A stretch of DNA of 64,000 bases, from the NCBI GenBank assembly GCA_016715105.1, contig JADKBO010000004.1:124001-188000 (forward strand), given 5' to 3'. Under the pieces are notes generated by a model. The model searched no databases and was not told the origin of the DNA. It saw only the letters and a list, made by a program, of their open reading frames with translations. Below are positions 54,731 through 62,433 of this stretch, piece after piece; position 1 is the stretch's first letter; every line of letters begins with the position of its first letter. The position numbers were made by a program, and so were the translations under genes. Source of the stretch: Saprospiraceae bacterium (GTDB lineage: Bacteria > Bacteroidota > Bacteroidia > Chitinophagales > Saprospiraceae).

Positions 54731-55549
54731 TTAATATTTTTCATGTTCGTTTGGAAAGTCTGCCGATTTTACATCTCGTATGTAATGTTCGACTGCTTCT
54801 TTAATAATGGTATATAAATCAGAATATCTCCTCAAAAAGCGAGGGTGAAAGTCTTTGGTAAGTCCCAATAAATCATGGCTGACCAAAACTTGTCCGTCGC
54901 AACCCCCACCAGCTCCGATTCCTATAACGGGAATGGTAAGTGATTGTGATACTTTTGTGGCCAAATCCGCAGGAATTTTTTCAAGAACCAATGCAAAACA
55001 ACCCAATTTTTGCAAAAGCTCGGCATCTTTAGTCAATTTTTCTGCCTCTTCTTCCTCTTTCGCACGAACTGTATAGGTACCATATTTATAAATACTCTGA
55101 GGCATCAAACCTAAGTGCCCCATCACAGGAATTCCAGAAGCCAAAATTCTGATGATCGACTCTTGCACTTCTTCGCCTCCTTCCAATTTCACCGCATGAG
55201 CACCAGATTCTTTCATTATACGAATGGCACTTTCCAATGCCTTCTCAGGATTTGCCTGGTAACTTCCAAAAGGTAAATCTACTACTACCAAAGCCCTAGA
55301 AACTGCTCTTACAACACCTTGAGCATGATAAATCATTTGATCAAGGGTTATGGGTAGGGTAGTCTCATGGCCAGCCATCACATTGGAAGCACTATCACCA
55401 ACCAAAATGATGTCGATACCAGCATCATCAATGATCTTTGCCATGCTAAAATCATAACCAGTAAGCATGCTTATTTTTTCACCCTTTTTCTTCATTTCCA
55501 TGAGGATATGGGTAGTAATTCTCTTCAGATCTTTTGTTGCAGCTGACAT
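54731..55549 (-). CDS. panB: 3-methyl-2-oxobutanoate hydroxymethyltransferase
   Basis: 272 residues. Adds a hydroxymethyl group to ketoisovalerate for pantothenate. MLTGYDFSMAKIIDDAGIDIILVGDS, the HETTLPITLD loop, GAHAVKLEGGEE and GIGAGGGCDGQVLVSHDLLG are typical. First gene of panB-mltG-lipoprotein. Confidence 0.95.
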   Translation of the reverse strand: MSAATKDLKRITTHILMEMKKKGEKISMLTGYDFSMAKIIDDAGIDIILVGDSASNVMAGHETTLPITLDQMIYHAQGVVRAVSRALVVVDLPFGSYQANPEKALESAIRIMKESGAHAVKLEGGEEVQESIIRILASGIPVMGHLGLMPQSIYKYGTYTVRAKEEEEAEKLTKDAELLQKLGCFALVLEKIPADLATKVSQSLTIPVIGIGAGGGCDGQVLVSHDLLGLTKDFHPRFLRRYSDLYTIIKEAVEHYIRDVKSADFPNEHEKY

Positions 55550-55560
55550 AAAAATTAATT

Positions 55561-55593
55561 TTGAGGGCGCAAGTTAATCAACTCCTATATTTG
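55561..55593 (+). promoter_or_regulatory. Promoter TTG-N22-TATATTTG for the YdeI-like gene
   Basis: TTG at 55561-55563 and TATATTTG at 55586-55593. A second -7 (TAGTTTTG, 55602-55609) lies downstream. Both precede ATG 55639 and exclude the upstream start. Confidence 0.55.
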
Positions 55594-55638
55594 TCACACC
55601 ATAGTTTTGTTTCAAAATATAAAAATAGAATTTGTAAT

Positions 55639-56163
55639 ATGACTGATCTGCCGGTATATCACGTAAATGGAAAGGTTGAGACATTTGAACCAAACAATCT
55701 AGGCTATCATCATTTCATCAAAATAGACCACGAAATAGCAGAAGCTTTGTTTTTTAATAATACACGAAGAATTTTGCTTACAGATGGTATCATTGCACCA
55801 TTACACATGTCCATTGCTAAAAATAAGGACTTTTACTACATCCTCATTTCCAAGGACTTACTCAAACAATTTAAGAAAAAGCCTGGTGAATTATTATCCT
55901 TGCAAATCCAATCTGATAGGAGTGAATATGGATACCCTTTGCCAGAAGAATTCGCTGCAATTTTTGAATATGATGATGAAGCCCGTGTTTGGTTTGAAAA
56001 ACTCACGCCAGGAAATCAAAGAAATTTGATCCGTGCCATCATGATTGTGAAAAGTGATCAGTTGAGGGCTGAAAAAAGTTTGATTATGATGGAACACCTC
56101 AAAAGACAAAAAGGAAAGGTAGATTATAAACTCTTGCGAGAAGATATGAAATCCGGCAGATAA
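55639..56163 (+). CDS. YdeI/OmpD-associated family protein (DUF1905-like)
   Basis: 174 residues from ATG 55639. N-terminal DUF1905-like beta barrel (about 1-95: HHFIKIDHEIAEAL, LLTDGIIAPLHMSI) and a helical OmdA-type C-terminus (WFEKLTPGNQRNLIRAI, KRQKGKVDYKLLREDMK). Function unknown. Confidence 0.8.
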   Translation: MTDLPVYHVNGKVETFEPNNLGYHHFIKIDHEIAEALFFNNTRRILLTDGIIAPLHMSIAKNKDFYYILISKDLLKQFKKKPGELLSLQIQSDRSEYGYPLPEEFAAIFEYDDEARVWFEKLTPGNQRNLIRAIMIVKSDQLRAEKSLIMMEHLKRQKGKVDYKLLREDMKSGR

Positions 56164-56179
56164 AAGTCCGAGGAAAATG

Positions 56180-56521
56180 CTAAAGTTCTTGATTATAGGT
56201 CAAACTCTCTTTGAGTTCTGCTACACTGATATCAAAATGAGAGGCGTCATATGTGCACTCTCCATTTTTGATGAGTAAAAGTTGTGGGGACTCATGATGG
56301 ACTTGGTACTTTTCAGCTAAAGCATTTGAAAGGTTGCGATAAGATAAAATGTCTAAATAATAAGCATCCAGTTCAAGATCCCATTTGTCTTCAAGCCTCA
56401 TTTTGGCCATAGCACTGATGGAGCAAGTCCTTGAATGTTTAAGAATAACAATAGGAGCATCAAAAGATTCCTTATTTATAGTCTCAATATCATCAAATGA
56501 TGTGAGCGATTTCCAATCCAT
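56180..56521 (-). CDS. ytxJ: Bacillithiol-system redox protein YtxJ
   Basis: 113 residues. VILKHSRTCSISAMAKMRLE is the YtxJ signature with one redox Cys (about 33), on a thioredoxin-like fold; the C-terminus SPQLLLIKNGECTYDASHFDIS is also typical. It is taken to work with bacillithiol, so the organism probably makes that thiol; no bsh gene is present in the window. Downstream of a small lipoprotein gene, 16 bases apart. Confidence 0.87.
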   Translation of the reverse strand: MDWKSLTSFDDIETINKESFDAPIVILKHSRTCSISAMAKMRLEDKWDLELDAYYLDILSYRNLSNALAEKYQVHHESPQLLLIKNGECTYDASHFDISVAELKESLTYNQEL

Positions 56522-56537
56522 AAAAACAGTATCAGGA

Positions 56538-56660
56538 TTATTTCAAGATAGAAATACCAACTTTCATTTCATAAGGACATCCATAACCACCTCTTTTACA
56601 AGAGCTCAACATTACTAGAGTGAAAAGCATTACTGCTGCGATTGCCATTCTTTTGTTCAT
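56538..56660 (-). CDS. 40-residue putative lipoprotein
   Basis: ATG 56660 gives MNKRMAIAAVMLFTLVMLSSC with a lipobox (Cys21) and a 19-residue mature part containing GYGCPYEMKVG. Many Bacteroidota encode similar short lipoproteins with a Cys-Pro motif. Followed by ytxJ after 16 bases, hence likely one operon. Too short for a family call. Confidence 0.6.
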   Translation of the reverse strand: MNKRMAIAAVMLFTLVMLSSCKRGGYGCPYEMKVGISILK

Positions 56661-56938
56661 TATTACCAGAATTGAATTTAAATAAAATTTAGCATTGTCA
56701 TACAAACGATATACAACAATCAATTATTACGCCAAAGTTCATTCATATTTCGGAATTTTCTACATATTGACTCTAAAAAGAATTGGTTTGCTGCAATTGA
56801 GCAATTTATTTCATTCAAATTAATAATTTTCTTAATATGAAATTTTGGAATAAATTTGTGCTTTTGATTCTGAGATAGTCTTTGAATAGACCGTTTTAGA
56901 AGATAGCATTTTGTGAATATGTCATTGATTTTCAAAGC

Positions 56939-58282
56939 ATGAGGGTACATTTTATAGCAATTGGTGGGGCGGCGATGCACAATTTGGCCCTTGATTTACT
57001 TGCTTCTGGTTGGGAAGTAACTGGATCGGATGATGAAATTTATGAACCTGCGCTCTCCCGATTGATTGATGCAGGAATTAGTCCAGAAAATTTTGGATGG
57101 TTTGAGGAAAAAATTACAACTGACATAGATGTTGTGATTTTGGGCATGCATGCAAAGAAGGAAAATCCTGAATTAGCCAAAGCTTTAGACCTTGATTTGA
57201 AGGTCGTCTCCTATCCAGAATTCATAGTAAGCCAATCCATAAATAAACAAAGAATAGTCATTGCTGGAAGTCATGGTAAAACGACGACAACTTCTATCAT
57301 CCTCCACATTCTAAAAAATGCTGGTTTGTCTTTTGATTATTTGGTTGGTTCGTATATTGAAGGCTTTGACCGGATGACACAAGTATCTGATGCTCCCATC
57401 ATAGTCATAGAAGGGGATGAATATTTGAGCAGTCCGATTGATCTTGTACCCAAAATACACCATTACAAACCCCATATCAGCATCATAACAGGCATATCGT
57501 GGGATCACATCAATGTATTTCCGACTTTTGAAATTTATACAGAGCAATTTTCAAAATACATATCACTTCATGAGCAAAATGCTACAATTTTCTATGACCA
57601 GGAGGATGAAGTTTTATGCAGGGTAGTTCAACAATCGGAACGAAAAGACATCACGTTTGTACCTTATGCTCCAATGGCTTTAAACCCTCAAAAACAAATC
57701 AATTTTGACGGTGTACTTTTTGATTTTCCTTTGATTGGACATCATAATCAGAAAAATGCAAGTGCCGCAATGTTGGTTTGCGAAAAATTGGGCATCTCTC
57801 AATTTGATTTTTTCAACGATCTCCAAAGTTTTACTGGGGCAAAAAAAAGATTGCAAGTACTTTGGAATAAACCTCAAACCAAAGGATTTCTAGATTTTGC
57901 ACATGCACCATCCAAAGTTAAAGCAACTGTTACTTCGGTCAAAGAATGGTTTAACTTGCCTTTGATTGCTTTTCTAGAGTTACATACATTTTCAAGCCTG
58001 AATGAAACTTTCCTTTCCGAGTATAAAGATAGTCTTAACAGTGCTGACCAATCGTTTGTATATATTGATGGTCACACCTTACAGATGAAAGGTAAAACAG
58101 CCATAGAAAACGCCACCATTCAAGCTGCATTCGGTGATCCTGCAATACAAATCATTACTGATAAAGTGACTTTACACCAGATCATTACAGATTTTAATTT
58201 TAGTAATGGAGTATTTTTATTCATGTCATCAGGTACATTTTCACAATTTGACTTTAAATCGTTCCCTGAAAAGAATATTTAA
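56939..58282 (+). CDS. mpl: UDP-N-acetylmuramate:L-alanyl-gamma-D-glutamyl-meso-diaminopimelate ligase
   Basis: 447 residues, Mur ligase fold. It recycles the murein tripeptide by attaching it directly to UDP-MurNAc. HFIAIGGAAMHNLALDL is the Mur-type Rossmann start, IAGSHGKTTTTS the ATP loop (about 105-116), IEGDEYLSSPIDL and SWDHINVFP the Mg/ATP segments, DFAHAPSKVKAT the C-domain motif. A weak -7 (TAAATTTG, 56851-56858) is upstream. Confidence 0.92.
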   Translation: MRVHFIAIGGAAMHNLALDLLASGWEVTGSDDEIYEPALSRLIDAGISPENFGWFEEKITTDIDVVILGMHAKKENPELAKALDLDLKVVSYPEFIVSQSINKQRIVIAGSHGKTTTTSIILHILKNAGLSFDYLVGSYIEGFDRMTQVSDAPIIVIEGDEYLSSPIDLVPKIHHYKPHISIITGISWDHINVFPTFEIYTEQFSKYISLHEQNATIFYDQEDEVLCRVVQQSERKDITFVPYAPMALNPQKQINFDGVLFDFPLIGHHNQKNASAAMLVCEKLGISQFDFFNDLQSFTGAKKRLQVLWNKPQTKGFLDFAHAPSKVKATVTSVKEWFNLPLIAFLELHTFSSLNETFLSEYKDSLNSADQSFVYIDGHTLQMKGKTAIENATIQAAFGDPAIQIITDKVTLHQIITDFNFSNGVFLFMSSGTFSQFDFKSFPEKNI

Positions 58283-58365
58283 ATAAAAATTAAGCTTTTC
58301 TTGTAACTATTTTAAACAAAGTCTCGTTATCTAAATATATACCAATTGAAACATTAGTTGTTGCT

Positions 58366-58581
58366 ATGAGTAGACCATCAATCAAAAAATATTCGCTTGC
58401 TTTTGTTGTAGTTTTATCTCTATTCTGCTATTACCATTTGAATTATTGCGTAGAATATTCAGGTAGTAGTGAGATGTTGATTTCAAACCTTGATTACATG
58501 GAAAAATTTTCTGACAAAGACGATAAGTTGAAAGACATCCTAGTTGTAATCATTAATTCCTTCGTACAGACCTCTTTGTAG
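58366..58581 (+). CDS. Small single-span protein, unrecognised
   Basis: 71 residues in the 370-base gap after mpl. One hydrophobic segment at about 9-27 (YSLAFVVVLSLFCYYHL) and a charged remainder (EKFSDKDDKLKD). No family recognised. Coding status is uncertain; it is the only plausible frame in the gap and has an ATG. Confidence 0.4.
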   Translation: MSRPSIKKYSLAFVVVLSLFCYYHLNYCVEYSGSSEMLISNLDYMEKFSDKDDKLKDILVVIINSFVQTSL

Positions 58582-58652
58582 GTTCCAATCTTTTCTCTTT
58601 TACAAAAAATAAATCATTCTTAGATAAGTCAATTGGTTATTAATCATTATCA

Positions 58653-59384
58653 TTGCAGATAACCAAATCTTATCCAACATTGCAAACTGATTACTTAAAA
58701 TGGTATTCACCTACTCTCAATTTAGATACTGAGATGTTGGTATACGGTCATTATGGCAAACCAGTCATTATTTTTCCAACCACAATGGGTAGATTCTTCG
58801 AAAGTACAGATTTTGGCTTGGTCGAATCTGCAAAATGGTTTGTAGATGAGGGCAAGGTAAAATTGTATTGCGTTGACAGCATTGATAAATACAGCTGGTA
58901 CAACAAAGGAGCCCACCCTGCGGAAAGAGCAAAAAACCATGCTTGGTTTGATCAATTTGTGTATGATGAAATTGTAAGACCTATATTAGATAAATTCGGA
59001 CTGGAAAAAATAGCAGTCGCGGGCGCTAGTTTCGGTGCCTATCACGCTGCGAATTTTGCTTTCAAACATCCAGAAGTAGTAAGCGATTTGATTGCAATGT
59101 CTGGTGCATTCGACATCAGTAATTTTGTCTCGGGACATTACGATGACAATATTTATTACAACAATCCAGTAGATTATCTTCCTGGATCAAATCATCCCGA
59201 TTTGTGGAAAATGAATATCATCCTTGGAGTGGGAGAGTGGGACATTTGTCTGGATGCTACCAATCGTCTGAGCGGTATTCTAAATGCAAAAGGAATCAAT
59301 CACTGGTATGATTTGAGGAGATGGGCAAAACATGATTGGCCTCTTTGGCGTGATATGTTTCCGCATTATTTATCAACGATTTAG
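58653..59384 (+). CDS. Alpha/beta-hydrolase esterase (PF00756-like), first gene of ATP-grasp operon
   Basis: 243 residues. Start TTG 58653: in-frame stop at 58641 and no ATG before the family motif LKWYSPTLN. Conserved FPTTMGRFFE (41-50) and nucleophile Ser126 in AGASFGAYHA; His227 in WAKHDWPLW and an Asp near 197-201 (GEWDICLD) would complete the triad. The group is known next to ATP-grasp amide ligases. Intracellular by absence of signal. ATP-grasp gene follows after 32 bases. Confidence 0.82.
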   Translation: MQITKSYPTLQTDYLKWYSPTLNLDTEMLVYGHYGKPVIIFPTTMGRFFESTDFGLVESAKWFVDEGKVKLYCVDSIDKYSWYNKGAHPAERAKNHAWFDQFVYDEIVRPILDKFGLEKIAVAGASFGAYHAANFAFKHPEVVSDLIAMSGAFDISNFVSGHYDDNIYYNNPVDYLPGSNHPDLWKMNIILGVGEWDICLDATNRLSGILNAKGINHWYDLRRWAKHDWPLWRDMFPHYLSTI

Positions 59385-59416
59385 CACTTAAATTCAAAAC
59401 ATTAAACCAACTAGGA

Positions 59417-60358
59417 ATGAAAAAGATAGCTATTTTACATGGAAGAGAAGAAACATTTCCTTCTGCTTTTATCAACGAAATAAATAGAGTTGCCCCTTCA
59501 GGCATCGTAGCTGAGCCAGTAAAAATTGATATGTTGGCACAAGCTGCTCCAACAGAATATGCGGTCATAGTTGATAGAATTTCGCAAGACGTTCCGTTTT
59601 ATAGAGCTTATTTGAAAAATGCTGCTTTATCTGGAGCTGCAGTGATCAATAACCCGTTTTGGTGGAGTGCTGATGAAAAATTCTTTAACAATGCCTTGGC
59701 ACTTAAAGTAGGAGTTCCTGTCCCAAATACAGTTTTGCTTCCCTCGTTTGAACGACCTCATGATACCTCTGAGCAATCCTTTACCAATATGGCTTTTCCT
59801 TTAAATTGGGATACCATGTTTGAGTATATTGGATTCCCAGCCTACATGAAACCATTTGACGGTGGAGGTTGGAGAGATGTTTACAGAGTAGAAAATAAGG
59901 AAGATCTTTTTGCAAAACACGCTCAAACCCATCGATTGGTAATGCTTTTACAAGAGGAAATAAAGTTCGATTTTTATTTCAGGTGTTATTGCATAGGAAG
60001 AAAGTATGTGCACATCATGGCTTACGAACCGCGAAACCCTCATCATTTAAGGTATGTGGTTGAAAATCAAAATTATCCAGATGGGTTATTGGATACGGTA
60101 AAGGCATTCACGCTCAAACTCAATGAAGCCTTGGGATATGATTTCAACACTGTTGAATTTGCAGTGAGAGATGGCATTCCTATAGCCATTGACTTCTGTA
60201 ACCCTGCTCCTGATGCTGATTTGAAGTCTGTAGGTCAGGCCAATTTTGAATGGGTGGTGGAGCATTCAGCTAAGTATGCGATAGAAAGAGCTTTGATGCA
60301 CGAAGAGGATAAAGTCAACCTTACATGGGGAACTTTTGTTAAGGATAGTATTGTCTAA
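59417..60358 (+). CDS. ATP-grasp amide/peptide ligase (RimK-like)
   Basis: 313 residues. It should join a carboxylate to an amine with ATP. NNPFWWSADEKFF (78-90, Lys88) and AYMKPFDGGGWRDVY (142-156, Lys145 and glycine loop) bind ATP; LLQEEI (178-182) is the hinge; Arg189; and the metal triad is Glu247, Asp259, Asn262 (EFAVRDGIPIAIDFCNP). The first ~75 residues are a preATP-grasp domain without a known relative. Substrate unknown. Part of esterase-ligase-amidotransferase-ligase operon. Confidence 0.85.
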   Translation: MKKIAILHGREETFPSAFINEINRVAPSGIVAEPVKIDMLAQAAPTEYAVIVDRISQDVPFYRAYLKNAALSGAAVINNPFWWSADEKFFNNALALKVGVPVPNTVLLPSFERPHDTSEQSFTNMAFPLNWDTMFEYIGFPAYMKPFDGGGWRDVYRVENKEDLFAKHAQTHRLVMLLQEEIKFDFYFRCYCIGRKYVHIMAYEPRNPHHLRYVVENQNYPDGLLDTVKAFTLKLNEALGYDFNTVEFAVRDGIPIAIDFCNPAPDADLKSVGQANFEWVVEHSAKYAIERALMHEEDKVNLTWGTFVKDSIV

Positions 60359-60369
60359 TTTTTACTTGC

Positions 60370-60377
60370 TACTTTTG
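60370..60377 (+). promoter_or_regulatory. Possible internal -7 element (TACTTTTG)
   Basis: TAnnTTTG in the 53-base gap between the ligase and amidotransferase genes; TTG at 60351-60353 is 16 bases upstream, slightly short. Confidence 0.35.
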
Positions 60378-60411
60378 CAAAATATTTAAAGAATATGTGA
60401 TGGTTGATAGA

Positions 60412-61218
60412 ATGAGCGTGGCTATTTTGGATATGAATAATGGCTTTCCCAATCAGGGTTTGCGTTGTATCAAAGAAATTGTTGCGCAATTTGCAGATGA
60501 GGTGAGTTTTGAAGTCTTTGACGTCCGACAATTCAATGAAATTCCTGACTTATCGTTTGATATTTACATTTCAAGTGGAGGTCCAGGTAGTCCTTTACTC
60601 GAAGGTTTACCTTGGGAAGCGCCCTATTTCAAATTGCTAGAGGATGTTTATGCTTTTAATAAATCGGACAAGGGAAATAAAAAATACATGTTTTTGATTT
60701 GCCATTCCTTTCAATTGGCATGTGGATTTTTTAAATTAGGGGAATTGACAAAAAGGAAGTCTACTTCTTTTGGCATCCATCCAGTACATAAGACCAGGGC
60801 TGGATACAAAGATGAATTATTCAGAGAACTGCCCGATCCATTTTTTGTGGTAGAAAGCCGTGATTGGCAAGTTATTCAGCCAGATTTAGCCACTTTTGAA
60901 AAAAAGGGATGTGAGCTATTGGCTCTTGAGAAAATGAGATCGCATGTGGATTATGAAAGAGCACTCATGGCTGTCAAGTTTTCAGACGAAATATATGGAA
61001 CTCAATTCCATCCAGAGGCAGATCCAGTTGGTTTGGATAAATACTTAAGGATGGACGACACTCGTGAAAAATTGGTCAGTCAATTTGGTGAAGAAAAATA
61101 TTTGAGGACATTGGCTCAAACTGCAAACCCCAATAAAATAGAACTTACAAAAGAAATGATTTTACCAGGGTTTATTAGAAATTGTATTCACAAAATGCAA
61201 CACTTGGAAATGACCTAA
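60412..61218 (+). CDS. Class I glutamine amidotransferase-like protein
   Basis: 268 residues from ATG 60412 (alternatives GTG 60397, ATG 60400). ISSGGPGSP (53-61) is the oxyanion strand, Cys97 in LICHSFQLACG the nucleophile, and His200/Glu202 in GTQFHPEAD the rest of the Cys-His-Glu triad. The motif around Cys97 departs from the usual GxCxG (here ICHSF). It would supply ammonia, perhaps to the neighbouring ATP-grasp ligases, making an amide. There is no fused synthetase domain. Confidence 0.85.
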   Translation: MSVAILDMNNGFPNQGLRCIKEIVAQFADEVSFEVFDVRQFNEIPDLSFDIYISSGGPGSPLLEGLPWEAPYFKLLEDVYAFNKSDKGNKKYMFLICHSFQLACGFFKLGELTKRKSTSFGIHPVHKTRAGYKDELFRELPDPFFVVESRDWQVIQPDLATFEKKGCELLALEKMRSHVDYERALMAVKFSDEIYGTQFHPEADPVGLDKYLRMDDTREKLVSQFGEEKYLRTLAQTANPNKIELTKEMILPGFIRNCIHKMQHLEMT

Positions 61219-61235
61219 TTACTTATCAATGTTTT

Positions 61236-62426
61236 ATGGAGAAGAATTGGAGAACAAAATTTAATCAGTCTTGGAAAGAGGAAAATTACCAAGCAATGTA
61301 TCACAAAATCAAGGTTGATTTCAATCATGATCTCCCTTTCAGAATGAGTGAAACACCAGGTTTTTTTGATCAAGAAATGATAGATTTGATGCTCGATGCT
61401 GCCAATGATATTGGTGCTCAAGTGGCATCTAAACAAATATTGGAATTTTCAGAATCAGTCTTTGACATTTGTCCTTATAAAGTCCCTGGCGAAGAATCAG
61501 TCAGTTCATTTTTTCAGGCCGACTTTGGAATAACCATCAATGCCAAAGGGGAAATTATACCGCAACTCATTGAAGTACAAGGATTTCCATCTTTATATTT
61601 TTATCAGTCTTATTTGGCTCATCTTTATAAGGATGCTTATAGTTTAGACCAAAATCTTTCGATTTATTTAAACCATATGGAAGAAGTCCGATACTTTGCT
61701 CACCTCAAAGAAATTATTCTCAATGGCGAAGCTCCGGAAAATGTGGTTATGTTGGAGATTGAACCTGAGAAACAAAATACCTATATCGATTTTTTGTGCA
61801 CGAGCAAAGCACTGGGTATTAAAATCCTTTGCATTTCCAAGGTAATCAAGGAAGGCAAAAAGTTGTACTATAAATCTGAGAATGGTGATTTGATCGCGAT
61901 CAAACGGATTTACAATCGGATCATTTTTGATGAATTGGTTCAAAAAGAATTGGATTTACATTTTAATTTGACCGATGAAGTTGAGGTAACTTGGGCAGGA
62001 CATCCCAATTGGTTTTTCAAATTGAGTAAGTTTATACTGCCTCGTTTATCTGGGCCTTATGTTCCCCAATCTTATTTTTTGCATGAAGCGCCATTACATG
62101 CCATCGCATTAAGTGATTATGTTTTAAAACCTTTGTTTTCATTTGCAGGTAGTGGGGTTATACTAGATGTGAATGAAGAAATATTAAGCAAAATTCCCGA
62201 TCCCCAAAATTATATCCTACAAAAAAAGGTAAGCTACGCTCCTGTCATTGAAACTCCAGATGGACCTTCAAAGTGTGAGGTCAGAATCATGTATCTATGG
62301 CTACCAGGAGCAGACAAGCCAACGGTTGTGTCCAATTTACTGCGTATGAGTAAAGGTGAGATGATCGGTGTGAAGTATAATAAAAACAAAACCTGGGTAG
62401 GTGGAAGTGTAGGTTTTAGTGTTTAG
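61236..62426 (+). CDS. ATP-grasp protein of apparently circularly permuted order
   Basis: 396 residues from ATG 61236 (a TTG frame to 61182 would overlap the previous gene). The putative metal-binding Glu113-x-Gln115 (LIEVQGFPS) precedes the ATP-binding part: Lys263, Lys298 and the glycine-rich FAGSG (303-307), Gln329-Lys-Lys hinge, and Glu348/Arg350 (EVRIMYLW). In normal ATP-grasp proteins the ExN-type residues come last, so the order is permuted. 17 bases after the amidotransferase. Ligand unknown. Confidence 0.75.
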   Translation: MEKNWRTKFNQSWKEENYQAMYHKIKVDFNHDLPFRMSETPGFFDQEMIDLMLDAANDIGAQVASKQILEFSESVFDICPYKVPGEESVSSFFQADFGITINAKGEIIPQLIEVQGFPSLYFYQSYLAHLYKDAYSLDQNLSIYLNHMEEVRYFAHLKEIILNGEAPENVVMLEIEPEKQNTYIDFLCTSKALGIKILCISKVIKEGKKLYYKSENGDLIAIKRIYNRIIFDELVQKELDLHFNLTDEVEVTWAGHPNWFFKLSKFILPRLSGPYVPQSYFLHEAPLHAIALSDYVLKPLFSFAGSGVILDVNEEILSKIPDPQNYILQKKVSYAPVIETPDGPSKCEVRIMYLWLPGADKPTVVSNLLRMSKGEMIGVKYNKNKTWVGGSVGFSV

Positions 62427-62433
62427 GTTCTGA

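Noticed and set aside
56720..56980. 86-residue minus-strand frame before mpl
   Set aside because: Overlaps the mpl start, with no signal or motif; likely chance in AT-rich DNA.
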